Shown: piece by piece, positions 28,289 through 36,271 of the stretch
Numbering within the stretch: position 1 is the stretch's first letter
Layout: the number at the start of each line of letters is the position of its first letter
Source: Mycolicibacterium rufum
GTDB taxonomy: Bacteria; Actinomycetota; Actinomycetes; Mycobacteriales; Mycobacteriaceae
NCBI RefSeq assembly: GCF_022374875.2
Contig: NZ_CP092427.2
Span: 4,154,001 to 4,218,000, forward strand
Direction of reading: 5' to 3'
Length of the DNA stretch: 64,000 nucleotides
Program-made: the position numbers and the translations under genes
Notes under the pieces: generated by a model
Seen by the model: only the letters and a program-made list of their open reading frames with translations
What the model was told of the DNA's origin: nothing
Databases searched by the model: none

Positions 28289-28963
28289 TCAGCGCGCCGG
28301 CGGCTTGGGCACCGCGACCGAGAAGCCCTCGATGATCGCTTCGATGTCAGCGGACTGCTCGGCGGCCTTGTCGGCGAAGCCGGTGACGGTGAACTGGATC
28401 AGGTAGCGCTGCGACTTCGGGGGCGCGCCGGTGGCGATGACGATCCGGTTGTAGCTGTGCATGCGGGCGCCGTTGAGGTCGTAGCTGCCCTCGATCATCG
28501 ACGACGGGAAGCCGTCGAACGGGCTCGTCGACGCGCCCAGTTGCTTGAAGTTCTCACTCATCTGGGCGTCGACGTTGGCGTGGGTGAGCGCCTCGGCCAC
28601 GTTGAAGTCGCCGTTGAGCTCGAACATCATCAGCATCGCCGTCGGGTAGGTGTCGCCCTTGGCGATCATCCGGGTGCCCGGCGCGAGGTTGGTGTTCTGG
28701 TAGGGCTTCCAGCCGGGCGGTGTCGGCATCGTCACCACCAGGTCGGTCACCCGGTCGGGCGCGACGGGTTGGCCGGCGACACCGGCCTGTTCGAGGTAGG
28801 CGGCGATGGGTACCGGCGCGGCCCCCGGTGCCGCCGAGGTCGGTGGGGCGGACGTCGGCGCGCTCGTCGTCGACCAGACCGCTTGGTAGTCAGGCGCTTC
28901 CGGAGCGCAGCCGACCGCGATCAGCGCCGCCGCAGCAGCCGCGGCCACCCGGCGAACGGTCAC
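28289..28963 (-). CDS. lpqT: Lipoprotein LpqT
   Basis: A 224-residue lipoprotein with a signal peptide and lipobox ending LIAVGC at residue 19, so the mature protein should be lipid-anchored outside the membrane. A Ser/Thr/Pro-rich linker follows, then a LpqN/LpqT-type domain (VTMPTPPGWKPYQNTNLAP; NGARMHSYNRIVIATG). M. tuberculosis LpqT (Rv1016c) lies at the same place upstream of prs. The GTG start overlaps the arsC-like gene stop by 4 bases. LpqT is reported as a TLR2 agonist in M. tuberculosis; its core function is unknown. Confidence 0.92.
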   Translation of the reverse strand: MTVRRVAAAAAAALIAVGCAPEAPDYQAVWSTTSAPTSAPPTSAAPGAAPVPIAAYLEQAGVAGQPVAPDRVTDLVVTMPTPPGWKPYQNTNLAPGTRMIAKGDTYPTAMLMMFELNGDFNVAEALTHANVDAQMSENFKQLGASTSPFDGFPSSMIEGSYDLNGARMHSYNRIVIATGAPPKSQRYLIQFTVTGFADKAAEQSADIEAIIEGFSVAVPKPPAR

Positions 28964-29301
28964 AGAATCTCGCGAACGGTGTCGACGGGCCGCGCCAGCC
29001 GGGTGCCCTTCGGCGTCACCACGAACGGGCGCTCGATCAGGATCGGGTGCTGGGCCATCGCGTCGAGCAGTTCGTCATCCGAGGCCGACGCCAGGCCGAG
29101 TTCGCCGTAGAGCGCTTCGCGGGTGCGCACGGCCGCACGCACCCCGATGCCGGCGTCGGCGATCATCGAGGCGAGCTCCGCGCGCGACGGCGGGTTCTTC
29201 AGGTAGAGCACGATTTCGGGATCGATCCCGTTGTCGCGCAACAGGTCCAGCGTCTTGCGCGACGTCGAGCAGCGGGGGTTGTGCAGGATGCGCGCGCTCA
29301 T
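28960..29301 (-). CDS. ArsC/Spx-family arsenate reductase-like protein
   Basis: A 113-residue thioredoxin-fold protein of the ArsC/YfgD family. The N-terminal HNPRCSTSRKTLDLL carries the single active-site cysteine (residue 11) and the downstream arginines include LIERPFVVTPKGTRLARP with the family RP motif. No arsenic resistance genes lie nearby, so true arsenate reduction is uncertain; YfgD-type proteins act as glutaredoxin-dependent oxidoreductases. It overlaps both neighbours (prs and lpqT) by 4 bases, forming one unit. Confidence 0.9.
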   Translation of the reverse strand: MSARILHNPRCSTSRKTLDLLRDNGIDPEIVLYLKNPPSRAELASMIADAGIGVRAAVRTREALYGELGLASASDDELLDAMAQHPILIERPFVVTPKGTRLARPVDTVREIL

Positions 29302-30278
29302 GCCGATCCGTCGAAAAGCCCTGTCACCGAACCGTTCTCGAACACCGCGCGGATGGTGTTGGCCAGCAGCGGCGCGATGGACAGCACCGTCAGCTGGGGG
29401 AACATCTTGTCCTCACCGATGGGCAGCGTATTGGTGACGATGACCTCGCGCGCCCCGCTCTCGGCCAGCCGTTCCCGAGCCGGGTCGGACAGCACGCCGT
29501 GGGTCGCGGCGATGACGACGTCGGCCGCGCCGTCCTGTTTGAGCAGGCGGACCGCGCCGGCGATGGTGCCGCCTGTGTCGATCATGTCGTCGGTCAGGAT
29601 GCAGGTCTTGCCGCGCACGTCACCGACCACGCGGTTGGACTTCACCTGGTTGGGCACCAGCGGGTCGCGGGTCTTGTGGATGAACGCCAGCGGGACGCCG
29701 CCCAGGGAGTCGGCCCACTTCTCGGCGACGCGCACGCGGCCGGAGTCCGGGGAGACGACCACCATGTCGTGGTCGGCGTAGTTCTCGGCGATGTAGCCGG
29801 TCAGCAGCTTCTGGGCTCGCATGTGGTCGACGGGGCCGTCGAAGAAGCCCTGGATCTGGTCGGTGTGCAGGTCGACCGTCACGATGCGGTCCACCCCGGC
29901 GGTCTTGAGCAGGTCCGCGACCAGTCGCGCCGAGATGGGCTCGCGACCGCGGTGCTTCTTGTCCTGCCGGGCGTACGGATAGAACGGCAGGATCGCGGTG
30001 ATGCGCTTGGCGCTGCCGCGCTTGAGCGCATCGATCATGATCAGCTGTTCCATCAGCCACTGGTTCAGCGGCCAGGGATGGCTCTGCAGGACGAACGCGT
30101 CGCAGCCGCGCACGGATTCGTCGAAGCGGACGAAGATCTCGCCGTTGGCGAAGTCGCGCGCGGTCTGCGCGGTGACGGGAACGTCGAGTTCTTTGGCGAC
30201 CTGCTCGGCCAGTTCGGGGTGCGCCCGACCCGAGAAGAGCATCAGATTCTTGCGGTTGTCGGTCCAGTCGTGGCTCAC
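29298..30278 (-). CDS. prs: Ribose-phosphate pyrophosphokinase
   Basis: PRPP synthetase, 326 residues, makes 5-phosphoribosyl-1-pyrophosphate from ribose-5-phosphate and ATP, feeding nucleotide, histidine, tryptophan and, in mycobacteria, decaprenyl-phosphoryl-arabinose synthesis. Motifs include NLMLFSGRAHPELAEQV, YARQDKKHRGREPISARLVA, the flexible loop region DLHTDQIQGFFD and the PRPP-binding loop LTDDMIDTGGTIAGAV. It is followed downstream by the overlapping arsC-like gene and preceded by glmU 117 bases away. Confidence 0.97.
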   Translation of the reverse strand: MSHDWTDNRKNLMLFSGRAHPELAEQVAKELDVPVTAQTARDFANGEIFVRFDESVRGCDAFVLQSHPWPLNQWLMEQLIMIDALKRGSAKRITAILPFYPYARQDKKHRGREPISARLVADLLKTAGVDRIVTVDLHTDQIQGFFDGPVDHMRAQKLLTGYIAENYADHDMVVVSPDSGRVRVAEKWADSLGGVPLAFIHKTRDPLVPNQVKSNRVVGDVRGKTCILTDDMIDTGGTIAGAVRLLKQDGAADVVIAATHGVLSDPARERLAESGAREVIVTNTLPIGEDKMFPQLTVLSIAPLLANTIRAVFENGSVTGLFDGSA

Positions 30279-30395
30279 TGCGCTGCCCTCGGCTTCTCGT
30301 CATCGATGGGGGGATCGATTCCCGGGCCATCGTACGTAGCCGTGACGCACGCACGCTGGCGGGTTACCAGAATGCCAATAAACGGCGACGAAACG

Positions 30396-31874
30396 CTACT
30401 CGCCGGTAGCTTCGGTGGCCGCGTCGTGGGCGGCATCGGCCTCGGCGCGCTTTGCTGCCGCGGCGGCCTGCGCGGCCGCGCTGCCCGGGCGTTTGCGTTC
30501 CACCCAGCCCTCGATGGTGCGCTGCGGTCCGGCCGAGACGGCGAGCGCGCCGGGCGGTACGTCGTCGCGCACGACGGTGCCCGCCCCGGTGTACGCGCCG
30601 TCGCCGATCGTCACCGGCGCGACGAACATGGTGTCCGATCCGGTGCGGACATGAGAGCCGATCGTCGTGCGGCTCTTCGTCTCGCCGTTGTAGTTGACGA
30701 AGACGCTCGACGCGCCGATGTTGCTGTGGTCACCGATGTCGGCGTCGCCGACGTAGGTCAGGTGCGGCACCTTGGTGCCTGTGCCGATCGTGGCGTTCTT
30801 GACCTCGACGAACGCCCCGAGTTTCCCGTCGGCCCCGAGCACCGTGCCGGGACGCAGGTAGGTGAACGGGCCGACGGCGGCGTCGTCGCCGATCACGGCG
30901 AGCTGTGCGTGGGTACGGACCACCGACGCGCGGTCGCCCACCTCGACGTCGGTCAGCGTGGTGTCGGGTCCGATCTCGCAGGCCGCGCCGATCTCGGTGG
31001 CGCCGAGCAGTTGGGTGCCGGGCCGCACGACCGTGTCGCGGCCGATGGCGACGTCGACGTCGATCCATGTCGTCGCCGGATCGACGATGGTGACCCCGGC
31101 GCGCTGGTGCGCGGCGACGATGCGCCGATTCAATTCGGCGCCCAGCGCCGCGAGCTGCACGCGGTCGTTGACGCCGGCGACCAGCGCGGGATCGTCGACG
31201 TGCTGGCCCAGCACTGCGAGGCCGTCGCCGCGCACGATCGCGAACACGTCGGTGATGTACAGCTCGTGCTGGGCGTTGTCGGCCCGCAGCCGGCTCAGCG
31301 CCGACCGCAGCACCGCGGCGTCGAAGGCGTACACGCCGGCGTTGACCTCGGTGATCGCCTGCTGCGCCGGGGTGGCGTCGGCCTGTTCGACGATGCCGAT
31401 GACCTCGCCGTCCTGGGTGCGCAGGATGCGGCCGTAGCCGGTGGGATCGGGGGTCGTGGTGGTCAGCACCGTGGCCGCGGCCGCGCCCGCGGTGTGGGTC
31501 GCGATCAGCGCGGCGAGGGTGCCGGTGTCCAGCAGGGGAACGTCACCCGAGGTCACCACCACCACGCCGGTGAAGTCGTCGGGCAGTGCCGCCAACCCGC
31601 ACCCGACCGCGTGCCCGGTACCCCGCTGCTCCTCCTGCACGGCGATCGCGACGGGGCGGCCCAGGGCGGTGCCGATCTCCTGCGCCGCCGGCGCCACCCG
31701 CTCCCGGTCACTGCCCACGATCACGACCAGGTGCGTCGGCTCCACGGCGGCCACCGCGTGCACAGCGTGGGCGAGCATGCTGCGGCCCGCGAGGGTGTGC
31801 AGCACCTTCGGGGTGTCGGAATTCATCCGGGTGCCGGCCCCCGCCGCCAGGATCAGGACGGCTGCGTCGCCCAT
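30396..31874 (-). CDS. glmU: Bifunctional GlcNAc-1-phosphate uridyltransferase / glucosamine-1-phosphate acetyltransferase
   Basis: A 492-residue enzyme that performs the last two steps to UDP-GlcNAc for peptidoglycan. The N-terminal uridyltransferase shows [36 protein letters not shown] and TSGDVPLLD. The C-terminal half is a left-handed beta-helix of hexapeptide repeats containing the acetyltransferase segment [20 protein letters not shown] and [15 protein letters not shown] charged Ala/Glu/Asp tail of about 30 residues ends the protein, as in mycobacteria. The start lies 29 bases from repeat copy B. Confidence 0.97.
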   Translation of the reverse strand: MGDAAVLILAAGAGTRMNSDTPKVLHTLAGRSMLAHAVHAVAAVEPTHLVVIVGSDRERVAPAAQEIGTALGRPVAIAVQEEQRGTGHAVGCGLAALPDDFTGVVVVTSGDVPLLDTGTLAALIATHTAGAAAATVLTTTTPDPTGYGRILRTQDGEVIGIVEQADATPAQQAITEVNAGVYAFDAAVLRSALSRLRADNAQHELYITDVFAIVRGDGLAVLGQHVDDPALVAGVNDRVQLAALGAELNRRIVAAHQRAGVTIVDPATTWIDVDVAIGRDTVVRPGTQLLGATEIGAACEIGPDTTLTDVEVGDRASVVRTHAQLAVIGDDAAVGPFTYLRPGTVLGADGKLGAFVEVKNATIGTGTKVPHLTYVGDADIGDHSNIGASSVFVNYNGETKSRTTIGSHVRTGSDTMFVAPVTIGDGAYTGAGTVVRDDVPPGALAVSAGPQRTIEGWVERKRPGSAAAQAAAAAKRAEADAAHDAATEATGE

Positions 31875-31902
31875 CGGTGTCGTCCTTCCCTGCGCGACTC
31901 TG

Positions 31903-31966
31903 CGCGAGCGTGCGTGTCAGTACGCGACACACCGTATCTGGGTGTCATTGTCCGCACGCTCGCCAC
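31903..31966 (+). repeat. Intergenic palindromic element, copy B
   Basis: GCGAGCGTGCG (31904-31914) is a perfect reverse complement of CGCACGCTCGC (31953-31963). The stretch between carries ACGCGACACACCG. It aligns along its whole length with copy A at 11934-11996, roughly three quarters identical by eye, and shares the core with 8904-8955. It sits between tRNA-Gln and glmU. Confidence 0.7.
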
Positions 31967-31975
31967 GAGTGAGTG

Positions 31976-32047
31976 CTCCGTCGCCAGGACTCGAACCTGA
32001 ACTATCTGAACCAAAATCAGAGGTGCTGCCGATTACACCACGACGGA
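31976..32047 (-). tRNA. tRNA-Gln (anticodon TTG)
   Basis: The minus strand folds as a 72-nt cloverleaf. The acceptor arms TCCGTCG and CGACGGA pair fully, the discriminator is G, the anticodon arm CTGAT TTTGGTT CAG places TTG in the loop, and the T arm GGTTCGAGTCC is standard. CCA is not encoded. Its place upstream of glmU matches glnU in M. tuberculosis. Confidence 0.95.
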
Positions 32048-32088
32048 TCGGTGACGTAATACGCGTGCGACTCTAGCTCAACGGGTGA

Positions 32089-32574
32089 TCAGACCGGGGT
32101 GCGCGAAGCGGCGCCGGCGGGCCGGTGGGCGCCGAACGGAACCGCCGCCAGCAGGGTGACCCGCTGACTGCGGCCGGTCGGCAGTCGGTAGCTGCACTGG
32201 CAGCCCGGCGTCGCGCCGATCAGCGCACTGCCCAGCGGTGAAGAGACGGTGTACACCTCCAACTCGTCATCGGTGGTGCCGCGGGTGCCGAGCAGGAACG
32301 TCTCGGTGTCCCCGGTGTCGTCGAACCGGACGGTGAGGACCATGCCGGGCTCGGCGACCCCGTCGTCGGGCGGAATCCGCGTGTGGCCCGCCCTGCTGAG
32401 CAATTCATGGATCTCGCGGACGCGGTGCTTGCGGGCCAGCCATGCGTCGACGACCCGATCGGTGCGGGACTCGGCGTCCGCCGCATGCGGCACGGTGAGC
32501 AGGTCGGCCAGTTCGGCCTCGAGGGCAGCGCGGGTCTGGGGCGTCATCCAGACGCTGTCGTGGGTGCTGGGCAT
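32089..32574 (-). CDS. GreA/GreB-family transcription factor-like protein
   Basis: A 161-residue protein with a short N-terminal helical hairpin (about residues 8-70) and a C-terminal FKBP-like Gre domain (SPLGSALIGATPGCQCSYRL near residue 115). The hairpin is shorter than in GreA, and the acidic tip needed for transcript cleavage is not clearly preserved, so it is more like the mycobacterial Rv3788-type factor, which binds RNA polymerase without activating cleavage. The ATG at 32574 follows AAGGA. A strong inverted repeat lies just upstream in its leader or in the terminator of the preceding oxidase gene. Confidence 0.8.
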   Translation of the reverse strand: MPSTHDSVWMTPQTRAALEAELADLLTVPHAADAESRTDRVVDAWLARKHRVREIHELLSRAGHTRIPPDDGVAEPGMVLTVRFDDTGDTETFLLGTRGTTDDELEVYTVSSPLGSALIGATPGCQCSYRLPTGRSQRVTLLAAVPFGAHRPAGAASRTPV

Positions 32575-32600
32575 GGTGGTGTCCTTCCGGTGCGGTGATC

Positions 32601-32640
32601 GTCGTCAGGGGCGGGTCGGATCGGCGCCGCCCCTGACGAC
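32601..32640. terminator. Perfect 14-bp inverted repeat between the oxidase and Gre-like genes
   Basis: GTCGTCAGGGGCGG (32601-32614) and CCGCCCCTGACGAC (32627-32640) are exact reverse complements around a 12-base loop. It lies 28 bases after the oxidase stop and 27 bases before the Gre-like start, both on the minus strand. No T-run is present, so it could be an intrinsic-like mycobacterial terminator or a leader attenuator. Confidence 0.65.
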
Positions 32641-32668
32641 CGGGAACCCTCGTCAGAGAGGGGAAGAG

Positions 32669-33928
32669 TCAGCGTCGCCGCAGCGGATCGAACGCTCGCG
32701 CCGCTTCGGGCTGCTTGCCGGTGACGATCTGCTCGGCGAGGAGGCGGCCGCTGGCGGGGCCGTGCGCGAAGCCCCACATGCCATGCCCGCCGGCGACGTA
32801 CACCCCGCGGTCGACCTGTCCGATCAGCGGCATGCCGTCGTCGGTCACCGGCCGGGAGCCGACCCATTCGTCATGGCGTTCGTGCCAGCGCACCCCGTCA
32901 AGCAGAGGAGCGGCGGACGCGACGATCGCCTCGATACGGCGTCGGAACAGCGGCTCATCGGGGCGTCGGAACTCCATGGTCCCCGCGACCCGCAGCCCGC
33001 CGCGGTACGGCGTACACGCCACCCGCGCCTCGGGCAGGTAGATCGGGCCGGGCAGCGCGCGCTCGACCGGCACGGTGAACGAATAGCCGCGCCCGGCGTG
33101 CAGCCCGACCCGGACGCGACGGCCCGTCAGCGCGGGCAGCCAGGCGCCGGTCGCGACCACGGCGGTGTCGGCGTGCAGCGGTTCACCCGCTCGCATCTCG
33201 ACGCTCACCCCGTCGAGTGCCGGACGCACACGGCCTACCTCTCCGGTGCGGATCGCGGCGCCGCGCGCGATGACGGCACGGGCCAGCGCATGAGTGAAAC
33301 GGCCGGGGTCGACGAAGCGCTGGCCGTGGACGAGGACCACGTCCGCGACCTCCGCGGACGCCAACGGCACGTGCGTGCGCAGGTCGGAGCCGGTCAGCAT
33401 CTCGAAGGTCGGCGTCTGCTCGGCCCCGACGCGCTCGAGGTCGCGGCGGAAGGCCGCCGCCCGGGCGGCGCTGCGGAACGACACGGCGATGGACGTATCG
33501 GTCACCGGGGCGTCCACACCGTTGGCCACCAGCACGTCGAAGGTCTCGAGCGCCTCGTCGTTGAGCACCGCGTTGGCCCGCACCGCGCGGTGCCACGCAC
33601 CCGGCCGGCAGTGGGCGGCGAACCGCACCAGGAACCGCCCGAGGGTGGGGTCGGCGCGCAGCGGGATATGGAGCGCCGCCGCCGGATCGGCCATCGCGCG
33701 CAGCCCCTCGCGCAGCACGGACGGTGAGTTCAGCGGCGACGTCAACGCCGGGGCCACCCAGCCGGCGTTGCCCCACGAGGCGCCCGCGGCGATCCCGGTG
33801 CGATCCACCACGGTCACGTCGACGCCACGGTCCTGCAGGAACCACGCCGTCGACAGGCCGACGATGCCCGCCCCGACGACGACCACAGACCGGGGACCGC
33901 TGTCCATCCCTGACCTGCCCGACATCAC
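32669..33928 (-). CDS. FAD-dependent D-amino-acid dehydrogenase/oxidase (DadA/DAO family)
   Basis: A 419-residue DAO-family flavoenzyme. The dinucleotide motif VVVVGAGIVGLSTAWFLQ is at about residue 15, followed by ASWGNAGWVAP typical of DadA. The C-terminal GGHGMWGFAHGPASGRLLAE supplies the flavin-contacting end motif. Likely substrates are D-amino acids or N-methylated amino acids. The neighbouring divergent-in-function but same-strand PucR gene upstream, with twin palindromic sites between them, suggests induction by the substrate. Two ATG codons lie at the start; the first, at 33928, is used here but the protein could begin at MDSGPRS six codons later. Confidence 0.88.
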   Translation of the reverse strand: MMSGRSGMDSGPRSVVVVGAGIVGLSTAWFLQDRGVDVTVVDRTGIAAGASWGNAGWVAPALTSPLNSPSVLREGLRAMADPAAALHIPLRADPTLGRFLVRFAAHCRPGAWHRAVRANAVLNDEALETFDVLVANGVDAPVTDTSIAVSFRSAARAAAFRRDLERVGAEQTPTFEMLTGSDLRTHVPLASAEVADVVLVHGQRFVDPGRFTHALARAVIARGAAIRTGEVGRVRPALDGVSVEMRAGEPLHADTAVVATGAWLPALTGRRVRVGLHAGRGYSFTVPVERALPGPIYLPEARVACTPYRGGLRVAGTMEFRRPDEPLFRRRIEAIVASAAPLLDGVRWHERHDEWVGSRPVTDDGMPLIGQVDRGVYVAGGHGMWGFAHGPASGRLLAEQIVTGKQPEAARAFDPLRRR

Positions 33929-33985
33929 ACCCTCCTCGTCCGGTGACCGATGACTTCATGGTCGGACGCGGTACGCACGAGGGTG

Positions 33986-34002
33986 TTGTGCCGCAGCGAC
34001 AA
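33986..34002. promoter_or_regulatory. Putative PucR-regulator operator, distal site
   Basis: TTGTGCCGCAGCGACAA is a near-palindromic 17-mer. Its reverse complement matches the second site at 34018-34034 at 14 of 17 positions. It sits 58 bases upstream of the oxidase start. Confidence 0.55.
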
Positions 34003-34017
34003 ACTCGACGGTGGAAA

Positions 34018-34034
34018 ATGTGGCGCTGCGACAA
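34018..34034. promoter_or_regulatory. Putative PucR-regulator operator, proximal-to-pucR site
   Basis: ATGTGGCGCTGCGACAA repeats the 17-mer of 33986-34002 with three changes. Centres are 32 bases apart, three helical turns, so two regulator dimers could bind on one DNA face. It ends 5 bases from the pucR stop codon. Confidence 0.55.
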
Positions 34035-34039
34035 GCCGG

Positions 34040-35548
34040 TCAGTCGCGGACGGCCAGTTCGATCATCATGGCAAACCGCTTGTCGGCATCGTCGAGACGG
34101 AGATCGGTGAGGTCGGCCATCCGCCGGACGCGGTAGCGCACGGTGTTCTCGTGGATCCCGAGGCGCGCCGCGGTGCGGCCGGGGTCGCCGCGCTCCTGCA
34201 ACCACGCGCGCAGTGTGGCCACGTAGGCGGTGCCGTGTGCGGCGTCATGCGCCCGCAACTCGGCGACGGCTCCGCGATGGGGACGACGGCCCGCGTCGGC
34301 CGCCGTCTTGAGGCGCTGTAGCACGACGGCGTTCCACGATTCGTCGTAGGCGGGCGGATCGGTGACACCGGTGCCTTCATGCAGTGCCAGGCATTCGTCG
34401 GCCTCGCGACGCGCCGCGGCGAGATCGGTCGCCGTCGCCGGCGCGCTGATGCCGGCTTGCACGGTCAGCTGCCGGGGCAGCGCCGTGATGAGTGCGCTGA
34501 CCCAGGCCCGGGCGACCGCCGCCTCGTCGGCAGCCAGCACGGTGTACACGGTGGTGTCGGCCAGGGCGCTGCGCGACGGCCGCGACCATCCGAAGCCTGC
34601 GGTCGCGAGCTCGAAGGTCTGGAGCAGCGCCGCGTGCCGTTCGCCGTTGTCCTGGGCACGCAGCGCGATCACCCGCAACGCTGTGGGAGGGAGGCCGAGG
34701 CGGCTGGCCAGGGTCGCTGAGTCGGCCGGAGCCTCGAGCAGCCGGATCACCAGTTCCGATTCCACCTGACGTTCCAGGTCGGCGCTGGCCCGGGAGCGCA
34801 GCAGGTGCAGCGCGACGGTGTGCGCCCCGTCGGCGAGCGCGCGGCGCCGTTGCCCGGTGAGCGCCCTGGCGGTGGCGACCCAGACCGACCCCAGCAGCTC
34901 CCGGCCGGCGCGCACCGCGACGACCATGCGGCCGGTCAGGCCGGCGTCGTCGTCGGCCGGGACGAACAGCGGTTCGTCGGACGCCGTCAGATGGTCGAAC
35001 ACCCCGCGGGTCTGCAGCCGCGCCCGCAACTCCGCGGGCGCCTGCCGGGCCAGGATCGTGGCGGCGCGGGCGGGATCGGCGTCCTGCTGACCGCGCGAGA
35101 ACGCCAGCACCCGCGAGGACCGGTCCTCGATGACGACCGCGCCGCCGACCGCGCCCGACAGACTGTCGGCCAGGGCGAACAGGTCCGTCGGCCCCCGGCC
35201 CGACTCGGTTTCCCGTCCCTCCAGCACCAGCCCGTAGACGACCGCGGCCAGCTCGCTCCACGACATCGCGGAATCGATGACCACCACCGCGACGTCTCCG
35301 GGGTCGCGTGCGGGGCGTTCCGCCACGCGGGTGAGCACGACGACGGCACCGGCCGACGAGGCCCAGTCCAGCGCCTCGGCCTGTGTCGAGGCGCCCACCG
35401 CGAGCAGCACGTCGCCGGGCATCGGGTGTCCGTCGACGACCTCCGGCAGAACGACGCTGCGCAGCTCGGTCGACCGGTCCGCCGTGCCGGCCTGCCAGCG
35501 GGCGCCGTAGCCGCCGAGGACGTTGATCAGCCGATCCAGCGTGATCAC
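34040..35548 (-). CDS. PucR-family transcriptional regulator
   Basis: A 502-residue regulator with an N-terminal PucR-type sensor domain (about residues 10-130, similar to the purine catabolism regulator N-terminus), a middle GAF/GGDEF-like region and a C-terminal PucR_C helix-turn-helix (LRAWLQERGDPGRTAARLGI followed by HENTVRYRVRRM at about residues 440-475). Such proteins activate catabolic genes in response to nitrogenous substrates. The gene lies immediately upstream of, and in line with, the FAD oxidase, from which it is separated by 111 bases holding twin operator-like sites; control of that oxidase is the simplest reading. Confidence 0.9.
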   Translation of the reverse strand: MITLDRLINVLGGYGARWQAGTADRSTELRSVVLPEVVDGHPMPGDVLLAVGASTQAEALDWASSAGAVVVLTRVAERPARDPGDVAVVVIDSAMSWSELAAVVYGLVLEGRETESGRGPTDLFALADSLSGAVGGAVVIEDRSSRVLAFSRGQQDADPARAATILARQAPAELRARLQTRGVFDHLTASDEPLFVPADDDAGLTGRMVVAVRAGRELLGSVWVATARALTGQRRRALADGAHTVALHLLRSRASADLERQVESELVIRLLEAPADSATLASRLGLPPTALRVIALRAQDNGERHAALLQTFELATAGFGWSRPSRSALADTTVYTVLAADEAAVARAWVSALITALPRQLTVQAGISAPATATDLAAARREADECLALHEGTGVTDPPAYDESWNAVVLQRLKTAADAGRRPHRGAVAELRAHDAAHGTAYVATLRAWLQERGDPGRTAARLGIHENTVRYRVRRMADLTDLRLDDADKRFAMMIELAVRD

Positions 35549-35592
35549 GGAGCTTGACGCTACGCCGGGGTGCTGCGGTTTAGGCTGGACGC

Positions 35593-36228
35593 GTGGCCGC
35601 AGCCGACAAGGAAGTCCGCGCCCCCAGAGCCCGGATGACCGGCAGCGAGCGCCGACAGCAGCTGATCGAGATCGCCAAGTCGCTGTTCGCCGAGCGCGGG
35701 TTCGACGGCACCTCGATCGAGGAGATCGCGCTGCGGGCCAACGTCTCCAAGCCGGTGGTCTACGAACACTTCGGCGGCAAGGAGGGGCTCTACGCCGTCG
35801 TCGTCGACCGCGAGATGTCCGCGCTGCTCGACGGCATCACCGCGTCGCTGACCAACAACCGGTCCCGGGTGCGGGTCGAGCGGGTGGCGCTGGCCCTGCT
35901 GACCTACGTCGAGGAACACACCGACGGCTTCCGCATCCTGATCCGCGACTCGCCCGCCAGCATCACCTCGGGCACCTACTCGACCTTGCTCAACGACGCC
36001 GTCAGCCAGGTGTCCTCGATCCTGGCCGGGGATTTCTCCCGTCGCGGCCTGGACCCGGACCTCGCGCCGCTCTACGCCCAGGCGCTCGTCGGCTCGGTGT
36101 CGATGTCGGCGCAGTGGTGGCTCGACACCCGCGAGCCGAAGAAGGAAGTGGTGGCCGCGCATCTGGTGAACCTGATGTGGAACGGCCTGACCCACCTCGA
36201 GGCCGACCCCCACCTGCAGGACGAGTAG
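35593..36228 (+). CDS. TetR-family transcriptional regulator
   Basis: A 211-residue regulator. The DNA-binding domain is at about residues 18-65 ([20 protein letters not shown], then ISK-type recognition helix [17 protein letters not shown]). The ligand-binding domain carries [18 protein letters not shown]. Gene order TetR-mfd-mazG matches M. tuberculosis Rv1019-mfd-mazG. In that species Rv1019 is reported to repress its own transcription with downstream genes. The GTG start at 35593 lies 45 bases from the divergent pucR start. Confidence 0.93.
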   Translation: MAAADKEVRAPRARMTGSERRQQLIEIAKSLFAERGFDGTSIEEIALRANVSKPVVYEHFGGKEGLYAVVVDREMSALLDGITASLTNNRSRVRVERVALALLTYVEEHTDGFRILIRDSPASITSGTYSTLLNDAVSQVSSILAGDFSRRGLDPDLAPLYAQALVGSVSMSAQWWLDTREPKKEVVAAHLVNLMWNGLTHLEADPHLQDE

Positions 36229-36271
36229 CCGAAGCGGCCGACCCGTCACCGGGGCCTACGATGGAGGCATC

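Noticed and set aside
30325..30356. Fragment resembling the intergenic palindromic element between prs and glmU
   Set aside because: Only the outer GCGTGCGTG portion matches; the core and the second arm are missing.
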